64,000 nt of DNA, taken from NCBI RefSeq assembly GCF_008124885.1, contig NZ_VNHX01000017.1:43872-107871 (forward strand), given 5' to 3'. Positions 1 through 9,364 of this stretch are shown here, piece after piece; the first letter of the stretch is position 1; each line of letters begins with the position of its first letter. The translations under genes and the position numbers were made by a program. The DNA is from Sphingobacterium allocomposti. GTDB lineage: Bacteria; Bacteroidota; Bacteroidia; Sphingobacteriales; Sphingobacteriaceae. Under the pieces are notes generated by a model, which was not told the origin of the DNA, searched no databases, and saw only the letters and a program-made list of their open reading frames with translations.

Positions 1-885
1 GTCAATGATCGTGTTTACGTCGCCGTCGCGGAATCCAGCGTTATCGTTTCGCAGGTAGTTCAACGCCACACTAAAATCGACCTTGTCCCTTTGGTAAAAT
101 ACAGAAAGGTCACCACCGTAACGTTGTTGGGCCTCTTTATTCCCGTAATCGTGTATACTTGGAAGTCCGCCCTGAACGTTAACGATCCATGAAACCCCAG
201 CTTGGCTGGCCTTCTTTGTTTTTATATTCAGTATTCCCCCTTTTCCGTCGGGATCATAACGGGCGGATGGGTTGGTAATAAATTCAACCTCCAGGATATC
301 GTTGGCTGCAATCTGCGAAAGAAAAGTAACAGGGTCCAGGACGACGGGCTTATCGTTGATTAGCACCAGCACGCCGGAAGCCCCTCTTAAACTGATCTGC
401 CCCTGGCCATCCACGGAAATTGCAGGTAAGTTTTTTACGACGTCCAGCGCCGTTCCGCCGACAGTCTGCTGAAACTGGGCGGCGTTGTAAGTCTGTCTAT
501 CCAAACGATGTTCCTGCGGTGCCCGCCTCCCCGTAACTTCGACCGTATCCAAAAACTGATCGGCAGCACGTAAAAACACGGTGCCTACGTCAACGACTTT
601 AGCGCCTACCACAACGCTGTCCGTATAAGCATGGTCGTAGCCAAGAAATTTGAACGAAACCGTGTACACGCCGGCGCGGATGCGGCTGAACAAAAACGTT
701 CCCAAGGAGTCCGTCAACTGTCCTTCGATAACGTTGCCTCCCTCTGCTATTAAGGAGACACTTGCATAGCGCATGGGCTGACTATCCGCAGCGTCTTTTA
801 CTGTTCCTTTTACAGCGCCTTGCTGGGCGACAGCGATTGAGATACCATACCACAGTAGAAGCGAGATTAAAATTGTCTTCAGCAT
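1..885 (-). CDS. Outer-membrane beta-barrel / TonB-receptor-like protein, N-terminal part
   Basis: The reading frame starts at the ATG ending at 885 and stays open to the window edge (295 codons), so the C-terminal barrel lies outside. A signal peptide of about 20 residues ending at AVAQ is followed by a carboxypeptidase-regulatory-like beta-sandwich (about residues 24-105), then a plug-like domain with LRGASGVLVLINDKPV and FITNPSARYDPDGKGGILNI. The NPSARYDPDGKGGI type motif is characteristic of the Bacteroidota 'outer membrane beta-barrel family' (OMP_b-brl_3) rather than of SusC. It would sit in the outer membrane. The substrate cannot be told. No sigma/anti-sigma pair lies next to its 5' end. 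Confidence 0.85.
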   Translation of the reverse strand, partial: MLKTILISLLLWYGISIAVAQQGAVKGTVKDAADSQPMRYASVSLIAEGGNVIEGQLTDSLGTFLFSRIRAGVYTVSFKFLGYDHAYTDSVVVGAKVVDVGTVFLRAADQFLDTVEVTGRRAPQEHRLDRQTYNAAQFQQTVGGTALDVVKNLPAISVDGQGQISLRGASGVLVLINDKPVVLDPVTFLSQIAANDILEVEFITNPSARYDPDGKGGILNIKTKKASQAGVSWIVNVQGGLPSIHDYGNKEAQQRYGGDLSVFYQRDKVDFSVALNYLRNDNAGFRDGDVNTIID

Positions 886-1046
886 AATTGTAATAAATCA
901 CGCCGAAATTAGGTAGAAAAAAGAGTTATCAATGGTCCTTTGTGAATTATACCATTATTTTTTCAAATATACCATGCATAGCGGAAGGTTGTCCAGACGT
1001 GTACCGACAGGCGACGGCACACATAGCGGACTGTAACGATAGGCAC

Positions 1047-1379
1047 CTATTTCTCAAGACTAATCAGAAATTCCTCCTTGTCCGCATTATAGCCGTAATA
1101 AGAAATATGCCAATCGAGGTACTCAAATTTATCAAAGTACTCGCTGACTATCAGGGCGTCAAAAAGACGTCTGTTATCAAACGGAAAAGCTTCTCCCAAA
1201 ATATTGACGATATCGTGTTTGTCAAACCTGACTATCCACTTTTGAACGCTATCGATAGACGAGGTTTCACTAGTCCCTTTTTTATATAGATCAATTAGCT
1301 TATTGGCCTCTTCATCTGAAACTTCTGGTCTCGGCAGAATCAGCTCCCGATATTCTCTTACGGTCAACGACATACCCAA
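1047..1379 (-). CDS. Small hypothetical acidic protein (110 aa)
   Basis: I do not recognise the family. The product is soluble, acidic and rich in D, E and aromatic residues, with no signal peptide and no membrane segment. It begins MGMSLTVREYRELILP; either the first ATG or the MSL two codons later could be the start, and I see no good ribosome binding site. An overlapping frame on the other strand (942-1289) is open too, but its composition (Cys, Ile and Arg rich) is less protein-like, so I chose the minus frame. It is followed on the same strand by the outer-membrane protein 162 bp away, with no sign of an operon. Confidence 0.5.
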   Translation of the reverse strand: MGMSLTVREYRELILPRPEVSDEEANKLIDLYKKGTSETSSIDSVQKWIVRFDKHDIVNILGEAFPFDNRRLFDALIVSEYFDKFEYLDWHISYYGYNADKEEFLISLEK

Positions 1380-1526
1380 ACTTACGTAAAAAATGCTTTG
1401 TATTTGTGAATCGCAATATAAAAATCATCTGAACTAAAACCGATGTATCTTCCCCTTCATTGGCCATAAGCGCTCCTCAGGTTGCGGTCTGCTACCGTGA
1501 AGAGGCTATCATTTTTTACCAAAAAG

Positions 1527-1555
1527 AAGGGAAACCCAGGGGACGGGTTTCCCTT
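1527..1555 (-). terminator. Perfect 11-bp hairpin, terminator-like
   Basis: AAGGGAAACCC (1527-1537) pairs perfectly with GGGTTTCCCTT (1545-1555) around a 7-nt loop. Read on the minus strand the stem is followed by CTTTTT, as in an intrinsic terminator. No minus-strand gene is visible just upstream of it (the next genes to the right are on the plus strand), so it may be a remnant of a lost gene or end an unrecognised transcript. Confidence 0.5.
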
Positions 1556-1621
1556 AATTGACGGCCTGTTAGCCTATAAATTTAACCACAGTAAACTTCG
1601 TTAAATATCGATAAAGAAAAA

Positions 1622-1792
1622 ATGATCGGGATCACATACACAAAAAATCAGCCGGCAATGACTTATGGAGCTTCGCCCGTTACAACGGATGCCGCTTTGT
1701 ATGCAGCTTTCCCACACACAAAATATATCAAATTATATTGGGATAATATCCATCCGGCCGGAAACACTATTTTCTATCAAAATATCATCTAG
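1622..1792 (+). CDS. Short ORF (56 aa), possible gene remnant
   Basis: An ATG-started frame encodes 56 residues ending in KLYWDNIHPAGNTIFYQNII. The frame is open further upstream to a stop at 1592. The end, with an HPAGN stretch, looks like the tail of a larger globular protein rather than a random translation, and the orphan hairpin upstream fits a decayed region. I cannot name a family. It ends 41 bp before the GHKL ATPase gene and could be a leader, a remnant or chance. Confidence 0.25.
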   Translation: MIGITYTKNQPAMTYGASPVTTDAALYAAFPHTKYIKLYWDNIHPAGNTIFYQNII

Positions 1793-1833
1793 AACAAAGA
1801 TATTGCGTAACTTAGTATAACAAACAGCTACCG

Positions 1834-3102
1834 ATGAAAAACAGCGCCCATATTACCAATACGAGCATAGATGCTGTCGGCCTGCCTAAAGATCCGAAGT
1901 ATGCTATTGCCGAATACATCTGGAACGGGTTCGATGCGAAGGCCAGCAAGATTGCCATCAGCTACGAAAGCAACGAACTGGGCTATATTGACAGCATCAG
2001 TATTGAAGATAATGGTGAAGGCATCGACCACCGCAGCCTGAACATGTCCTTTGGAAATTTCCTCGATTCCATGAAAAAAGTCTCCTTGAGACGGACGTCT
2101 TACGTCAGGGGGAGAAAAGGAAAGGGACGGTTCTCTTTTTCGCTTTTCGCCGCACGGGCGACATGGAAGACACGCTATAGAGAAGGAGATGTCATCCAGG
2201 AATATGACATCATCATCGACGGAGACCAGAAACATATCTACGAAGACTCCTTTAAAATAGCCTCTCTGAAAACGGACACCGGGACGACCGTATTGTTGGA
2301 AGGGATATTCGGTCTGAATGCCGGGTTTCTGGAATCTGCAGCATTTTTCGACTTTCTTGCTCTTGAGTTCGGATGGTTCCTGTTTCTGAACAGGGATCAA
2401 CAATATGAGATAACCATTAACGGCAGACGTCTCCGCTATGAGCATCTTATTCTGGAAAATGAAACGGTTCATTGGGATATTGCGGGGACCTCCGATAGCG
2501 CCTATAATTTCAAAGTGACGTTCGTCCGGTGGCGCGAGGCCATTGGCGACCGGTATTATTACTATTTCCTAAATACGGAGAAGATAGAAGTCGCAAAAGA
2601 GCTCACCAGCTTCAATAACAACGCTATAAATTTCCACCACAGCGTATATGTGGAATCGGCTTTCTTTAATGTATTCGAACAGGCATCCTTAGCAGGCGGG
2701 CAGGAGAACAACCTATTTAGTGAGCATCAGCATCACGTTATATTCAGAAAGCTTTCAGCAGAGCTTCGTAATCTACTGGAACGCAAGCAGAAACGATACG
2801 TGCGGGAGCATGTAGCCGAGAGCACCGTATTGCATATCCAGAACCGCAACATTTTGCCCCACTATGGCGAGGAGGAAGAGGAACAGCTAAGAAAAAAACA
2901 GGTGATCAGTTTACTTCGGGAACTTTGTATTGCGGAGCCTCGGGTATTTGTCAGCATGAAGCTCGATTATCTCAAAGCATATCTCGGTTTTATTGACCTT
3001 CTGCTTCAGACCAACAAGCGGGGAGAGATCCTTGCTGTAATTGATCAAACCCTGCCTCTCGGTGATACGGAGAAGGAGAATATCAGAAACATTTTAAGCT
3101 GA
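1834..3102 (+). CDS. Stand-alone GHKL (HSP90/histidine-kinase-type) ATPase, 422 aa
   Basis: The N-terminal half carries the Bergerat ATP-binding fold: N-box with E27, N31 and D34 (EYIWNGFDA), G1 box DNGEGI at 59-64, and G2 glycines at G93, G96 and G98 (GRKGKGRF). This is the HATPase_c_3 arrangement seen in MORC, MutL and HSP90-like proteins. There is no sensor, phospho-acceptor or membrane segment, so it is not a classical histidine kinase. The C-terminal third is helical and charged, with an EEEEEQLRKKQ stretch near residue 350. Such lone ATPases occur in conflict or defence settings, but no nuclease or partner gene is adjacent, so the role is unknown. The ATG at 1834 follows a near-consensus -7 element (TAACTTAG, 1808-1815). 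Confidence 0.8.
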   Translation: MKNSAHITNTSIDAVGLPKDPKYAIAEYIWNGFDAKASKIAISYESNELGYIDSISIEDNGEGIDHRSLNMSFGNFLDSMKKVSLRRTSYVRGRKGKGRFSFSLFAARATWKTRYREGDVIQEYDIIIDGDQKHIYEDSFKIASLKTDTGTTVLLEGIFGLNAGFLESAAFFDFLALEFGWFLFLNRDQQYEITINGRRLRYEHLILENETVHWDIAGTSDSAYNFKVTFVRWREAIGDRYYYYFLNTEKIEVAKELTSFNNNAINFHHSVYVESAFFNVFEQASLAGGQENNLFSEHQHHVIFRKLSAELRNLLERKQKRYVREHVAESTVLHIQNRNILPHYGEEEEEQLRKKQVISLLRELCIAEPRVFVSMKLDYLKAYLGFIDLLLQTNKRGEILAVIDQTLPLGDTEKENIRNILS

Positions 3103-3107
3103 AAACA

Positions 3108-3700
3108 CACTTAGTTAGAAGTCAGAAGTTAGAAGTGAGATCTGAGAGTGTAGGTTTATAGCTGTTAGCCTATAGGTTAGCTGCCATCTGCCGCTTGCTA
3201 TCTGCTATCTGCCATCTGCCATTAGCCATTAGCCTCTCAATTTACATCTTCACGACTTAACGGCTATTATTAGGAGTTAGAGTAGTTAGATGGGTTAGAA
3301 TGGTTAGATGACGCTCGTTGTTATCAAAAACCACTTCACGATTTATAGCCATCTGCTATCTGCCATTAGCCTTTAGCCATTAGCCTCTCGCTTTACGACT
3401 TTACAAATTAACACCTGTACAGCTTATAGCCATCTGCCATCTGTATAACGAAGTGAGAAGTCAGAAGTGAGATTTGAGATTTGAGAGTGTAGGTTTATAG
3501 CTGTTAGCCTATAGGTTAGCTGTCATATGCCGCTTGCCATCTGCTATCTGCTATCTGCTATCTGCCATTAGCCTTTAGCCATTAGCCTCTCGTTTTACGA
3601 CTTTACAAATTAACACCTTTACAGCTTATAGCCATCCGCTATCTGCTATTTGCTATCTGCCATCTGCCATCTGCCATTAGCTATTACAACTTTAGGCCCC
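3108..3700. repeat. 7-nt-periodic intergenic repeat cluster 1
   Basis: This 0.6 kb gap between the convergent ends of the ATPase and glycosidase genes contains no gene. It consists of two kinds of heptamer runs, (N)NAGAAGT-type and GCCATCT/GCCATTA-type, joined by recurring blocks such as TTTACGACTTTACAAATTAACACC. A roughly 65-bp stretch (TTGAGAGTGTAGGTTTATAG and the following bases) occurs near 3143 and again near 3478. Related clusters lie at 35.1, 42.9 and 46.9 kb. Confidence 0.85.
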
Positions 3701-3706
3701 ACTATA

Positions 3707-5566
3707 TTATCTTCCCAAACTTATAACAAGACGTCTGTTCAATTCCGTGCTGACGGAAACCAATTTCCCGTCCACCCAGATACATAATCTACTTTGGTTG
3801 CCGTCCCGGCCCACGTCCCAATCCCGCTTCCAGATGATATCAATATCATGTCCGTGGTAACGTAAGTTTCCCAGGTAGAAGTACTCCCACGTATCGTCAG
3901 GCAGTAAAGGATCGAGTATAAATATATCATCATGAGACGGAATAAAGCCCAACAGGTCCTGTATGATGATATCTGGAAAGGTGGAATGAAAGTAATCTTT
4001 TTCGCCTCCAAAGCGCTCCCCATCACTCGGAATATACCATTCGCCGATATTAGGTTCAGCAAAGTCGTGCATCACGGCCAACTTTTCGATATAGTCGTAC
4101 AGCAGCGAACGGTCGGCGTGTGTCACTTGTTCCTTATAGTCACGGAGATAGTTTGCATATGCCTTATAAACAACAGAATTCTGGAACGGCCAGCCGCGTC
4201 CGTTCCACGCATAGGCCTGCTCGTTATAGTAGGGATGCAGGCGTTCGGCAGTGGTCATTCCCTTATGGTTATAGAAACCATCTTTGCTGCCAAACATGTC
4301 CCAGGCCGACGCATAGGGACGGCGGCCATCCCGCGGTATCAGACCGAAATACCAGGGCGTATATCCAACAGATTCGCGCACGCGCGCTTCATAATCCCGA
4401 ACACCAAATTCATTATCCCCCGCACTATACGTATTAAAAAAGACGTCGTCGTTGTTCCAGAGTACGCCCAGCACCTTATTCCGCAGTTCGTCGGCCCTTT
4501 TCTGGTACAGGGCGGCTTTTGTCCGGCTTGCCGGCGATGCGCTGTTACTGCGTCCATAGAGCGTTGCAAGAGCCTGCAGGTTCCCATAGGCATAGCTGTT
4601 TACGGACGGGCGGACCAGGTAAAAATCCGGATACCCCTTTCGATAAGCCGTTGGATAAGCGGAAGCCTGAACCGACGCCGCAGCACGTTCGGTTGTGCCC
4701 CACCCGAGGTAGAGATCCCGCCAGCTGTCCTCCGTATAGTTGGCGTATGCCCCGTCGCTCGCTATCAACCCTAGCACCGCGGAAAGACTAAACTCCATTC
4801 CGTCATACAAATCCAGAATTTTATACATCCCGTCTGTTTTTGCTCCTGTCCTTTTGACGGTAAAGAGGCTGTCCCAAACCTGCTGGTGCTGCTCCAGATA
4901 AGGCAGGATGTCTTCCCGCCAAGCTTCGTCGGGGTGAACCCTTAAAAACGCGTCTACGCCGTCGATCATCCAACTTGAAAAATGATGGCTTTCGGGGCGG
5001 CTCATGTATGTAAGGAAATTTTCATTCTCGCGTTGCTGCAATCTGGAAGCAGAACCGCGCATAAAATAATCGGCATAAGAGCGCAGGTACTGGCTGTCGC
5101 GGAGCCACCGAACATCGTAAAACTGGTGCCCGGCGGGACAAGTTATAGCGCCGCTCAGCGAAGCCCAGGGTTTTACACCGAAAAACTCCGTGACTACCCA
5201 ATACGATTTTTTGTCCAACGGGTCATTATAATGCTTAAGGTGCTTACTGATCATCCACCAGCGGTAGTTGTAGATTTTGTCAATTGTATCGTTAGAGCTG
5301 ATAAAGAAGGGAATATTGGCCCGCAAAAAACCGAGGTTATTCGACCCGTCAAACGGGCCATCTGATGGTGGCCGATCGTCATAGCTATTAAACTCTTCCA
5401 CGTGCGAGGCCAGCCGCTGTTCGGCTAAGCTCTTCATCCGGATTCGTTCCGACTGGTATGATTGTAAAAGCTTTTTCCCCGAGCAGGAACCGCATCCGAT
5501 TATACACACGAGCAAAGCCATGTATCGTGCCACTACCCTCTTCTTCCGCCTATAGTTAATTATCAT
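3707..5566 (-). CDS. Lipoprotein glycoside hydrolase, GH63/MGH1-like (alpha/alpha)6 barrel
   Basis: The 619-residue product has a basic N-terminus, a hydrophobic segment and a lipobox IIGC (Cys about residue 25), so it should be a lipid-anchored periplasmic or surface enzyme. Motifs typical of mannosylglycerate-hydrolase-like and GH63 (alpha/alpha)6 enzymes are DVRWLRDSQY near residue 145, GYTPWYFGLIP in the middle and WNGRGWPFQNS near residue 450. Substrate specificity within this clan cannot be read from sequence. The gene stands alone, with no SusC/SusD pair beside it, and its 3' end faces repeat cluster 1. GH37 or GH15-like assignment is possible; the barrel type is firmer than the family. 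Confidence 0.75.
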   Translation of the reverse strand: MIINYRRKKRVVARYMALLVCIIGCGSCSGKKLLQSYQSERIRMKSLAEQRLASHVEEFNSYDDRPPSDGPFDGSNNLGFLRANIPFFISSNDTIDKIYNYRWWMISKHLKHYNDPLDKKSYWVVTEFFGVKPWASLSGAITCPAGHQFYDVRWLRDSQYLRSYADYFMRGSASRLQQRENENFLTYMSRPESHHFSSWMIDGVDAFLRVHPDEAWREDILPYLEQHQQVWDSLFTVKRTGAKTDGMYKILDLYDGMEFSLSAVLGLIASDGAYANYTEDSWRDLYLGWGTTERAAASVQASAYPTAYRKGYPDFYLVRPSVNSYAYGNLQALATLYGRSNSASPASRTKAALYQKRADELRNKVLGVLWNNDDVFFNTYSAGDNEFGVRDYEARVRESVGYTPWYFGLIPRDGRRPYASAWDMFGSKDGFYNHKGMTTAERLHPYYNEQAYAWNGRGWPFQNSVVYKAYANYLRDYKEQVTHADRSLLYDYIEKLAVMHDFAEPNIGEWYIPSDGERFGGEKDYFHSTFPDIIIQDLLGFIPSHDDIFILDPLLPDDTWEYFYLGNLRYHGHDIDIIWKRDWDVGRDGNQSRLCIWVDGKLVSVSTELNRRLVISLGR

Positions 5567-5705
5567 CGTTTACAAATGGTTGATCAATCAGCGGTATAAA
5601 GATAGCATCCACACAGCAGAATACCAAGACGTCTACCTGCTAAAACGGCTGCTAAATCCATTATGCGTAGCGACGACAGACATGTCGGCTGCCCGGCTTG
5701 TAAGC

Positions 5706-6389
5706 TCAGCTTACACGTCGTACATTCATCGCTTTCGTCCATTTATCGCGCCGGCATCGTGCGCACTTTGCCCTCCGGTCGGACAGATGCGTTTCCACCC
5801 TCCCACAATACATACAGGCGAACGGCCCCTGCTCCTTCTCGGATTCAATTTCCTTATAAGCAGTCGGAAATAGCGGAAGGCCATACCGTACATCTTCATC
5901 GCGATAATACAATAAGCTCAGTGTCCCGTCAACCTCGAGCACTCCAAGCCTCACCTGCCCGAGATGTTCGACAGACTGATTACGCAGCTCTGCGAAAAAC
6001 TCCATTTTCGAGTAGTTGTTATCGTTCTCATGTTTAACATCGAAGACACCATCTTTCACTACAACCATAGCCTTTCCCTCCAACAGGTGGGACACGGCGA
6101 CAGATCGCGATGCCCACAAGGTAACCAGCTTGTACACGATAATGATGCTTATTAAGACGACCAAGGAATAGACCACGGGAATATCTTCCTGAAACATAGG
6201 GTCCCCGGCCGCAGATCCGGAGGCAATAATGATTGCCACCTCAAAAAGCGTCAGTTGCCGGACGCCACGTCGCCCCGAGAGGCGCAATATCAAGAGAATT
6301 ATCAAAAACATAACGAACGTCCGTCCGACAATCTCCATGACGAACGCCCACTCTGCGCCATGTATAAATATTTTTTCGAAATCTATCAT
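5706..6389 (-). CDS. DUF421 (YetF-type) membrane protein with C-terminal zinc-ribbon-like tail
   Basis: The product has N-terminal hydrophobic segments (about residues 20-40 and 65-90) and the family hallmark stretch RRGVRQLTLFEVAIIIASGSA, followed by a cytosolic domain with EFFAELRNQSVEHLGQVR and LSLLYYRDEDVRYGLPLFP. This is the DUF421/YetF family, inner-membrane proteins of poorly defined role. The tail (about residues 192-215) carries CMYCG and CARC, two CxxC pairs expected to bind zinc; this is not part of the core family. The gene is monocistronic by spacing. Confidence 0.88.
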   Translation of the reverse strand: MIDFEKIFIHGAEWAFVMEIVGRTFVMFLIILLILRLSGRRGVRQLTLFEVAIIIASGSAAGDPMFQEDIPVVYSLVVLISIIIVYKLVTLWASRSVAVSHLLEGKAMVVVKDGVFDVKHENDNNYSKMEFFAELRNQSVEHLGQVRLGVLEVDGTLSLLYYRDEDVRYGLPLFPTAYKEIESEKEQGPFACMYCGRVETHLSDRRAKCARCRRDKWTKAMNVRRVS

Positions 6390-6595
6390 ATCGATAAGCT
6401 TAGATCATTATTTATCTGATAACAAAAAGCGGGATTGTTTGTTTAAGACGGACGCCGGGGCTTCTGCCACGAAGGCAGGTCAGATTAAGGTTGCTTTATG
6501 AAAACATTTTTGATGATACTTTGTTCAGGTTGAGCTAGAGCAATCGTTTTTGGGCATGGATAATTCAAAAGTTATATCCACCAGCGCAGTAAATT

Positions 6596-6988
6596 ATGAA
6601 AAAGCTTGTGCTTATCGACCATATCGAATTAGGAGGATTCGATTTTAGGGCATATCTGGTTGAAACGCCCGACGGAGACGTCAGCTCTGGTATCTTTGTA
6701 GAAAGCCTGAAGCCCCCTCTCCTATGGTTTGCCCGAGATGCAGGAAAGACCATCCGGCTCCATATTGATAAAGATTTAGTAGCTTATATTTCCAAGAAGA
6801 GCGAGCTGCCTTCAGACGACCGGGAAATTTACCTTCAAACCTTTATGGAGTTTGTTATTGAAAGCGAGAAAAAAGCCTCCTATATGGCTTTTAAGGGAAA
6901 AAAAGTGGAATACCTCGCCGATAGCAAACACCTGATATGGATACAGAAGATGTATCTCGGCCGCCGGTCGGCAAACCCCACACGATGA
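6596..6988 (+). CDS. Hypothetical protein (130 aa)
   Basis: This is a soluble, lysine-rich protein starting MKKLVLIDHIELGGFDF, without signal peptide or membrane segments. The mixed alpha/beta pattern and balanced composition look like a real folded protein, but I do not recognise the family. It reads away from the DUF421 gene across a 206-bp divergent gap and converges with the SMP-30 gene. No regulatory feature is evident. Confidence 0.6.
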   Translation: MKKLVLIDHIELGGFDFRAYLVETPDGDVSSGIFVESLKPPLLWFARDAGKTIRLHIDKDLVAYISKKSELPSDDREIYLQTFMEFVIESEKKASYMAFKGKKVEYLADSKHLIWIQKMYLGRRSANPTR

Positions 6989-7025
6989 CTATTTCCATCC
7001 ACCTTTAAAACTGCGTTGTAATCCG

Positions 7026-7874
7026 CTACCAGTCCGGATATATTTTAAATATCTTCTCCGATGCCGTGATAAATAGATATTCGCTCTCTTTACCGCCAAA
7101 GCAGACGTTCGCGGTCCATTTTACGGGAACCTTGATATGGCGAAGCAATGCGCCCTGAGGCGTATAGACAAAGACACCATCCCCTGTTAGATACACGTTT
7201 CCCTTCTTATCCGTTGTCATCCCGTCAGAGCCGCGGTCACAAAACAAACGTTTGTTGTGAAGAGCGCCATTTTCTGCAATATCGTAAACGTATGTCTTGT
7301 TGTCCCCGATGTCGGCAACGTACAGCTTCCTTTCATCAGGAGATGCCGCAATACCATTGGGCCGGACGAAATTGCTATCCACTTGTAGCAGTTTCCCCTG
7401 CTGATACATATATAAAGCTTCGGGCAGCTCGGCAGAAGTCCTCGACCAATAGGAACGTTGATAGTAGGGGTCCGTGATGTAGTAGTTCCCCGAAGAGGAA
7501 ATCCATAAATCGTTTGGCCCGTTAAGAGGCTTTCCCGCGTATGTTCCAACGAGCACTTCTATCTCCCGTGTTTCCGGATGGATACGCCAGATTTCGTTGT
7601 TCTCGTCGGCGCAGGCTACCAGCCAGCCATCGTTATCCATGGCCAGACCATTAGCGCGTCCCGAGGGTTCCAGAAAGCGTATCAGCTCGCCCGATGCCGA
7701 GTATTTCCATATCCGGTTGTTTGGCTGGTCCGTAAAATAAATATCTCCACGGGCATCTGCTACCGGCCCTTCCGTAAAACTAAAGTGGTCTGCGATCTCT
7801 ACCAGTTCTCCTTTCTTTTGTGCTTCCACGGCTACTGCAAATTGTAAAGTCAGAATAAGTAATATATATTTCAT
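7026..7874 (-). CDS. SMP-30/gluconolactonase/LRE-family exported lactonase
   Basis: The 282-residue product has a signal peptide (MKYILLILTLQFAVAVEAQ) and the six-bladed propeller pattern of the SMP-30 family. The canonical metal and catalytic residues are visible: E35 in FTEGPV, N121 in NGPNDL, N173 in RPNGIA and D217 in GSDGMT. These enzymes hydrolyse sugar or other lactones using one divalent metal ion, here in the periplasm. The exact lactone is unknown. Its neighbours do not form an obvious pathway with it. Confidence 0.88.
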   Translation of the reverse strand: MKYILLILTLQFAVAVEAQKKGELVEIADHFSFTEGPVADARGDIYFTDQPNNRIWKYSASGELIRFLEPSGRANGLAMDNDGWLVACADENNEIWRIHPETREIEVLVGTYAGKPLNGPNDLWISSSGNYYITDPYYQRSYWSRTSAELPEALYMYQQGKLLQVDSNFVRPNGIAASPDERKLYVADIGDNKTYVYDIAENGALHNKRLFCDRGSDGMTTDKKGNVYLTGDGVFVYTPQGALLRHIKVPVKWTANVCFGGKESEYLFITASEKIFKIYPDW

Positions 7875-8205
7875 CTATTATCGTTTTTCGAAAAGTGGCC
7901 GGTCTCTCCTTCCGCCGACCTGAAGATACACTGTTTCCTGAAAAATAAAAATCTGACACGAAACAGAAATTTCCTTTCCACATTTATACCTACTTTTAGC
8001 CGTTAAAAATCGACTTACAGAGACAACACCATATAGTGATTATTGTTCAGATTAATTTAAAAACAAAACGTCCCGCATGGCTTTCACTGCGGTACATGGC
8101 GCTACACGTAAGGCCGTACTGTCATGACAACAAGGAATACGTGTCGGCCGGTGCACAACGCCGCTATCTGTTTTAGATGTCGGGCGCATATAGAAAGATA
8201 AATAG
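7875..8205. other. Divergent intergenic region, no gene seen
   Basis: This 331-bp gap separates the divergently read lactonase and MBL-fold genes and must hold both promoters. I see no convincing open frame, no strong hairpin and no recognisable operator. Confidence 0.5.
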
Positions 8206-9327
8206 ATGAAATTAAAAACAAAAAGAATCCTAAAAACTATGATATGGTTCCTTCTGGCGGTATTTGCACTGTCGGCAATAGGCATTGCCATTTTTTTAAA
8301 TAGTCCATCTTTTGGCAAACTGCCCAGTGGAGCACGACTAGAACGCATAAAACAATCACCAAACTACCGCGACGGGAAGTTTCAGAATCAGGAGCCTACC
8401 ACGCTGCTGACCAACGGCAAGTCCCGGATGCAGAGCCTCTGGGAGTTCTTCTTTCTAAAGGTGAACGACTTAGTGCCGTCGCAGGACGTCTCCGCGGTGA
8501 AAACCGATCTGAAGGCACTTTCCTTAAATGAGGACTTGATCGTCTGGATGGGCCACTCCTCGCTGTACATACAGCTGGGAGGAAAACGTATACTTGTCGA
8601 CCCGGTCCTTGTGTCTGCTTCGCCCGTTTCCTTTATAAACAAGCCTTTTCGAGGCACCTCCATTTACAGGCCGGACGATATGCCCCCCGTAGATATTCTA
8701 CTCATCACGCACGACCACTGGGATCATCTGGACTACGCCACCGTGCTGGCGCTAAAGAACAATATCGGTCAGATTGTATGCCCTTTAGGTGTTGGAGAGC
8801 ATTTCGCCTATTGGGGCTTTTCCCCGGAGATAATCCATGAGCTCGACTGGTATGAATCCGCAAACCTGACGGAAGAAATCCTGTTGACCTCGGTTCCGGC
8901 GAGACACTTTTCCGGGCGGGGCCTTACCTCAAACCAAACACTATGGACAGGATATATGCTGCAGCACTCCGCCGGCAATATATTGTTGTCAGGAGACACA
9001 GGATACGGAAAGCATATCAAAGCAATCAAAGAGAAATTTGGAACGATTGATTTTGCTATCTTAGAGAACGGGCAATACAACGAAGATTGGCGGTACATAC
9101 ATATGGTACCCGACGACTTGATCCAAGCAATCAACGAGTTGGGCCCCCGACGGCTGATGACCGTACACCACAGCAAGTATGCGCTGGCGCGGCATGCCTG
9201 GAACGAACCGATGGAAAAGATAGCGTCGGCCGCGGAAAACCTAGGCTTCCCTCTGGTTACGCCTAAAATCGGTGATGTCGTCCGGTTACGCGACACCGTA
9301 CAGACGTTTCGACCGTGGTGGAACTGA
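8206..9327 (+). CDS. MBL-fold metal-dependent hydrolase (UlaG/NAPE-PLD-like)
   Basis: The product has an N-terminal membrane anchor (about residues 10-31) followed by a metallo-beta-lactamase fold. The zinc motif THDHWDHLD supplies H169, H171, D173 and H174; ARHFSGRG, LSGDTGYG and VHHSKYAL supply the remaining His and Asp ligands. The GHSS and DPV segments before the motif are typical of the UlaG/NAPE-PLD branch, hydrolases of phosphodiester or lactone bonds. The substrate is unknown. It lies just upstream of an AraC regulator and an SDR on the same strand, with 37 bp to the regulator start, so the three may be co-transcribed. Confidence 0.88.
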   Translation: MKLKTKRILKTMIWFLLAVFALSAIGIAIFLNSPSFGKLPSGARLERIKQSPNYRDGKFQNQEPTTLLTNGKSRMQSLWEFFFLKVNDLVPSQDVSAVKTDLKALSLNEDLIVWMGHSSLYIQLGGKRILVDPVLVSASPVSFINKPFRGTSIYRPDDMPPVDILLITHDHWDHLDYATVLALKNNIGQIVCPLGVGEHFAYWGFSPEIIHELDWYESANLTEEILLTSVPARHFSGRGLTSNQTLWTGYMLQHSAGNILLSGDTGYGKHIKAIKEKFGTIDFAILENGQYNEDWRYIHMVPDDLIQAINELGPRRLMTVHHSKYALARHAWNEPMEKIASAAENLGFPLVTPKIGDVVRLRDTVQTFRPWWN

Positions 9328-9364
9328 TACATATATTAAGGAGACATCCTCAGCAAAAAAACAT

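Noticed and set aside
942..1289. Plus-strand 115-residue ORF
   Set aside because: It overlaps the more protein-like minus-strand frame at 1047-1379 and has an unlikely composition.
3932..4774. 280-residue plus-strand ORF opposite the GH63-like gene
   Set aside because: It is a shadow of the long, motif-bearing minus-strand gene.
9272..9364. Longer AraC regulator start
   Set aside because: It would overlap the end of the MBL-fold gene and adds no domain; the ATG at 9365 starts a normal-length protein.
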